A DNA stretch of 64,000 nt from Prochlorococcus sp. MIT 0604. GTDB taxonomy: Bacteria; Cyanobacteriota; Cyanobacteriia; PCC-6307; Cyanobiaceae. The stretch spans positions 372,001 to 436,000 of the forward strand of contig NZ_CP007753.1 of NCBI RefSeq assembly GCF_000757845.1, written 5' to 3'. Both the position numbers and the translations under genes were made by a program. Below the pieces are notes generated by a model. The model worked only from the letters and a program-made list of their open reading frames with translations. It ran no database searches and was not told the DNA's origin. This document shows, piece after piece, positions 63,415 through 64,000 of this stretch (the first letter of the stretch is position 1; each line of letters begins with the position of its first letter).

Positions 63415-64000
63415 TTAAATACTCATACCCCCGTCAATACTGATTGTTTGCCCTGTAATGTACTTTCCTGCATCGCTTGAAACTAAGAAGGATACTAAGC
63501 TTGCAATTTGATTACAACTTCCTAATTTCCCTAGAGGAATAACTTTAAGAATCTCTTCAGTATTAAGTTTTTCAGTCATCTCTGTTTCTATGAAGCCTGG
63601 AGCTATTGCATTTACGTTTATACCTCTTGAAGCAAATTCTTTAGCGCAAGTTTTGGTAAATCCAATAACTCCAGCTTTAGCAGCAGAATAATTTGCTTGC
63701 CCTGGATTACCAATTATTCCAACAACAGATGAAATATTCACAATGTTACCACTTCTTTTTTTCATCATAAATTTAGAAGCATATTTTGTACAAAGAAAAA
63801 CTCCTTTTAAGTTTGTGTTTAGTACATCATCCCATTGCTCCGATTTCATTCTCATCAATAGTCCATCTCTCGTAATGCCAGCATTGTTAATAAGGATATC
63901 AATCGTGCCATTAATTTTTATGATTTCTTCAAAAGCTGAACTAACAGATTCCTCTTTTGAAACATCAAATTTTAATTTATGAGCTTTACCTCCCGAATTT
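63415..64000 (-). CDS. fabG: 3-oxoacyl-[ACP] reductase FabG (5' end outside window)
   Basis: NADPH-dependent SDR that reduces 3-oxoacyl-ACP in fatty acid elongation. The visible 195 residues include DILINNAGITRDGLLMRM with the NNAG motif, WDDVLNTNLKGVF, GNIVNISSVVGIIGNPGQANYSAAKAGVIGFTKT with catalytic Ser and YxxxK, NAIAPGFIETEMTEKL and the typical end YITGQTISIDGGMSI. The coding frame continues to the right edge, so the N-terminal Rossmann strand and cofactor loop are not seen. A start at internal Met near 63858 would truncate the fold and is rejected. Confidence 0.95.
   Translation of the reverse strand, partial: NSGGKAHKLKFDVSKEESVSSAFEEIIKINGTIDILINNAGITRDGLLMRMKSEQWDDVLNTNLKGVFLCTKYASKFMMKKRSGNIVNISSVVGIIGNPGQANYSAAKAGVIGFTKTCAKEFASRGINVNAIAPGFIETEMTEKLNTEEILKVIPLGKLGSCNQIASLVSFLVSSDAGKYITGQTISIDGGMSI

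Overview
The window looks like a piece of a high-light-adapted Prochlorococcus chromosome. By eye it is very AT-rich (roughly 30% GC). Coding density is high, with no gene-free stretch over 300 bases (the longest gaps are about 200-250 bases). It carries oxygenic-photosynthesis and cyanobacteria-specific genes: chlG, ndhB, menG/ubiE, the pipX-pipY pair, sepF, a cyAbrB regulator, an aa3-type cox operon, lrtA-type hibernation factor, and DUF1823 and DUF2862 proteins. No insertion sequence, prophage, CRISPR array, rRNA or integrase was seen; this is core genome. TTG and GTG starts are common (der, pipX, pipY, sepF, proC, queA, yidD, mqo, rsmB, birA, topA, ctaA). The strain call is inference; I could not run a comparison.

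Layout. 1-0.9 kb: end of a Lys-rich protein, two tiny hypotheticals, tRNA-Tyr and tRNA-Thr. 0.9-8.0 kb (+): aroQ, miaE, cobI, DUF1823, der, an orphan EcfT, pipX, pipY, sepF, proC. 8.0-11.3 kb (-): glycosyltransferase, recO, a DeoC-like protein without the Schiff-base lysine, hpf/lrtA. 11.4-17.2 kb (+): lipB, acyl-CoA synthetase, YlqD, pdhC (E2, the likely client of LipB), queA. 17.2-21.6 kb (-): cysK, two trans-sulfuration enzymes (one resembling fungal cystathionine gamma-synthases), rpsD. 21.7-24.6 kb (+): yidD, a thioredoxin-fold protein, murE, an SDR. 24.6-27.6 kb (mostly -): class-V aminotransferase, arsM-like methyltransferase, a riboswitch-controlled DUF4278 miniprotein, a small membrane protein, NifU-like protein. 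27.7-32.7 kb: mqo, lepA, orphan DppC-type permease, trmH. 32.8-35.8 kb (+): small genes around a photolyase of the FeS-BCP group. 35.9-45.3 kb: rsmB, class A PBP, chlG, DUF2862, hisF, menG, DUF721, birA, ABC ATPase, ndhB. 45.5-53.3 kb: topA, a repeat-bearing lipoprotein, DUF2232, CobT-like, a Tat/lipobox binding protein, Fe-S aldo/keto reductase, ribE. 53.3-60.9 kb: cyAbrB and ctaCDE (-) diverging from ctaA-ctaB and an ABC exporter (+). 61-64 kb: groEL with a tandem-repeat tail, a small membrane protein and the 3' part of fabG.

Most notable signals. (1) A structured leader at about 26876-26925 that matches the glutamine-II ('downstream-peptide') riboswitch, ahead of a 57-residue protein made of three YRG repeats. 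(2) A (6-4)-photolyase-like gene that seems to have lost three of the four iron-sulfur cysteines, in a cluster with DUF393, DUF2805 and DUF2256 genes. (3) A DeoC homologue with Gln in place of the catalytic Lys. (4) A fungal-like cystathionine gamma-synthase. (5) In-gene tandem repeats in groEL and a lipoprotein gene.
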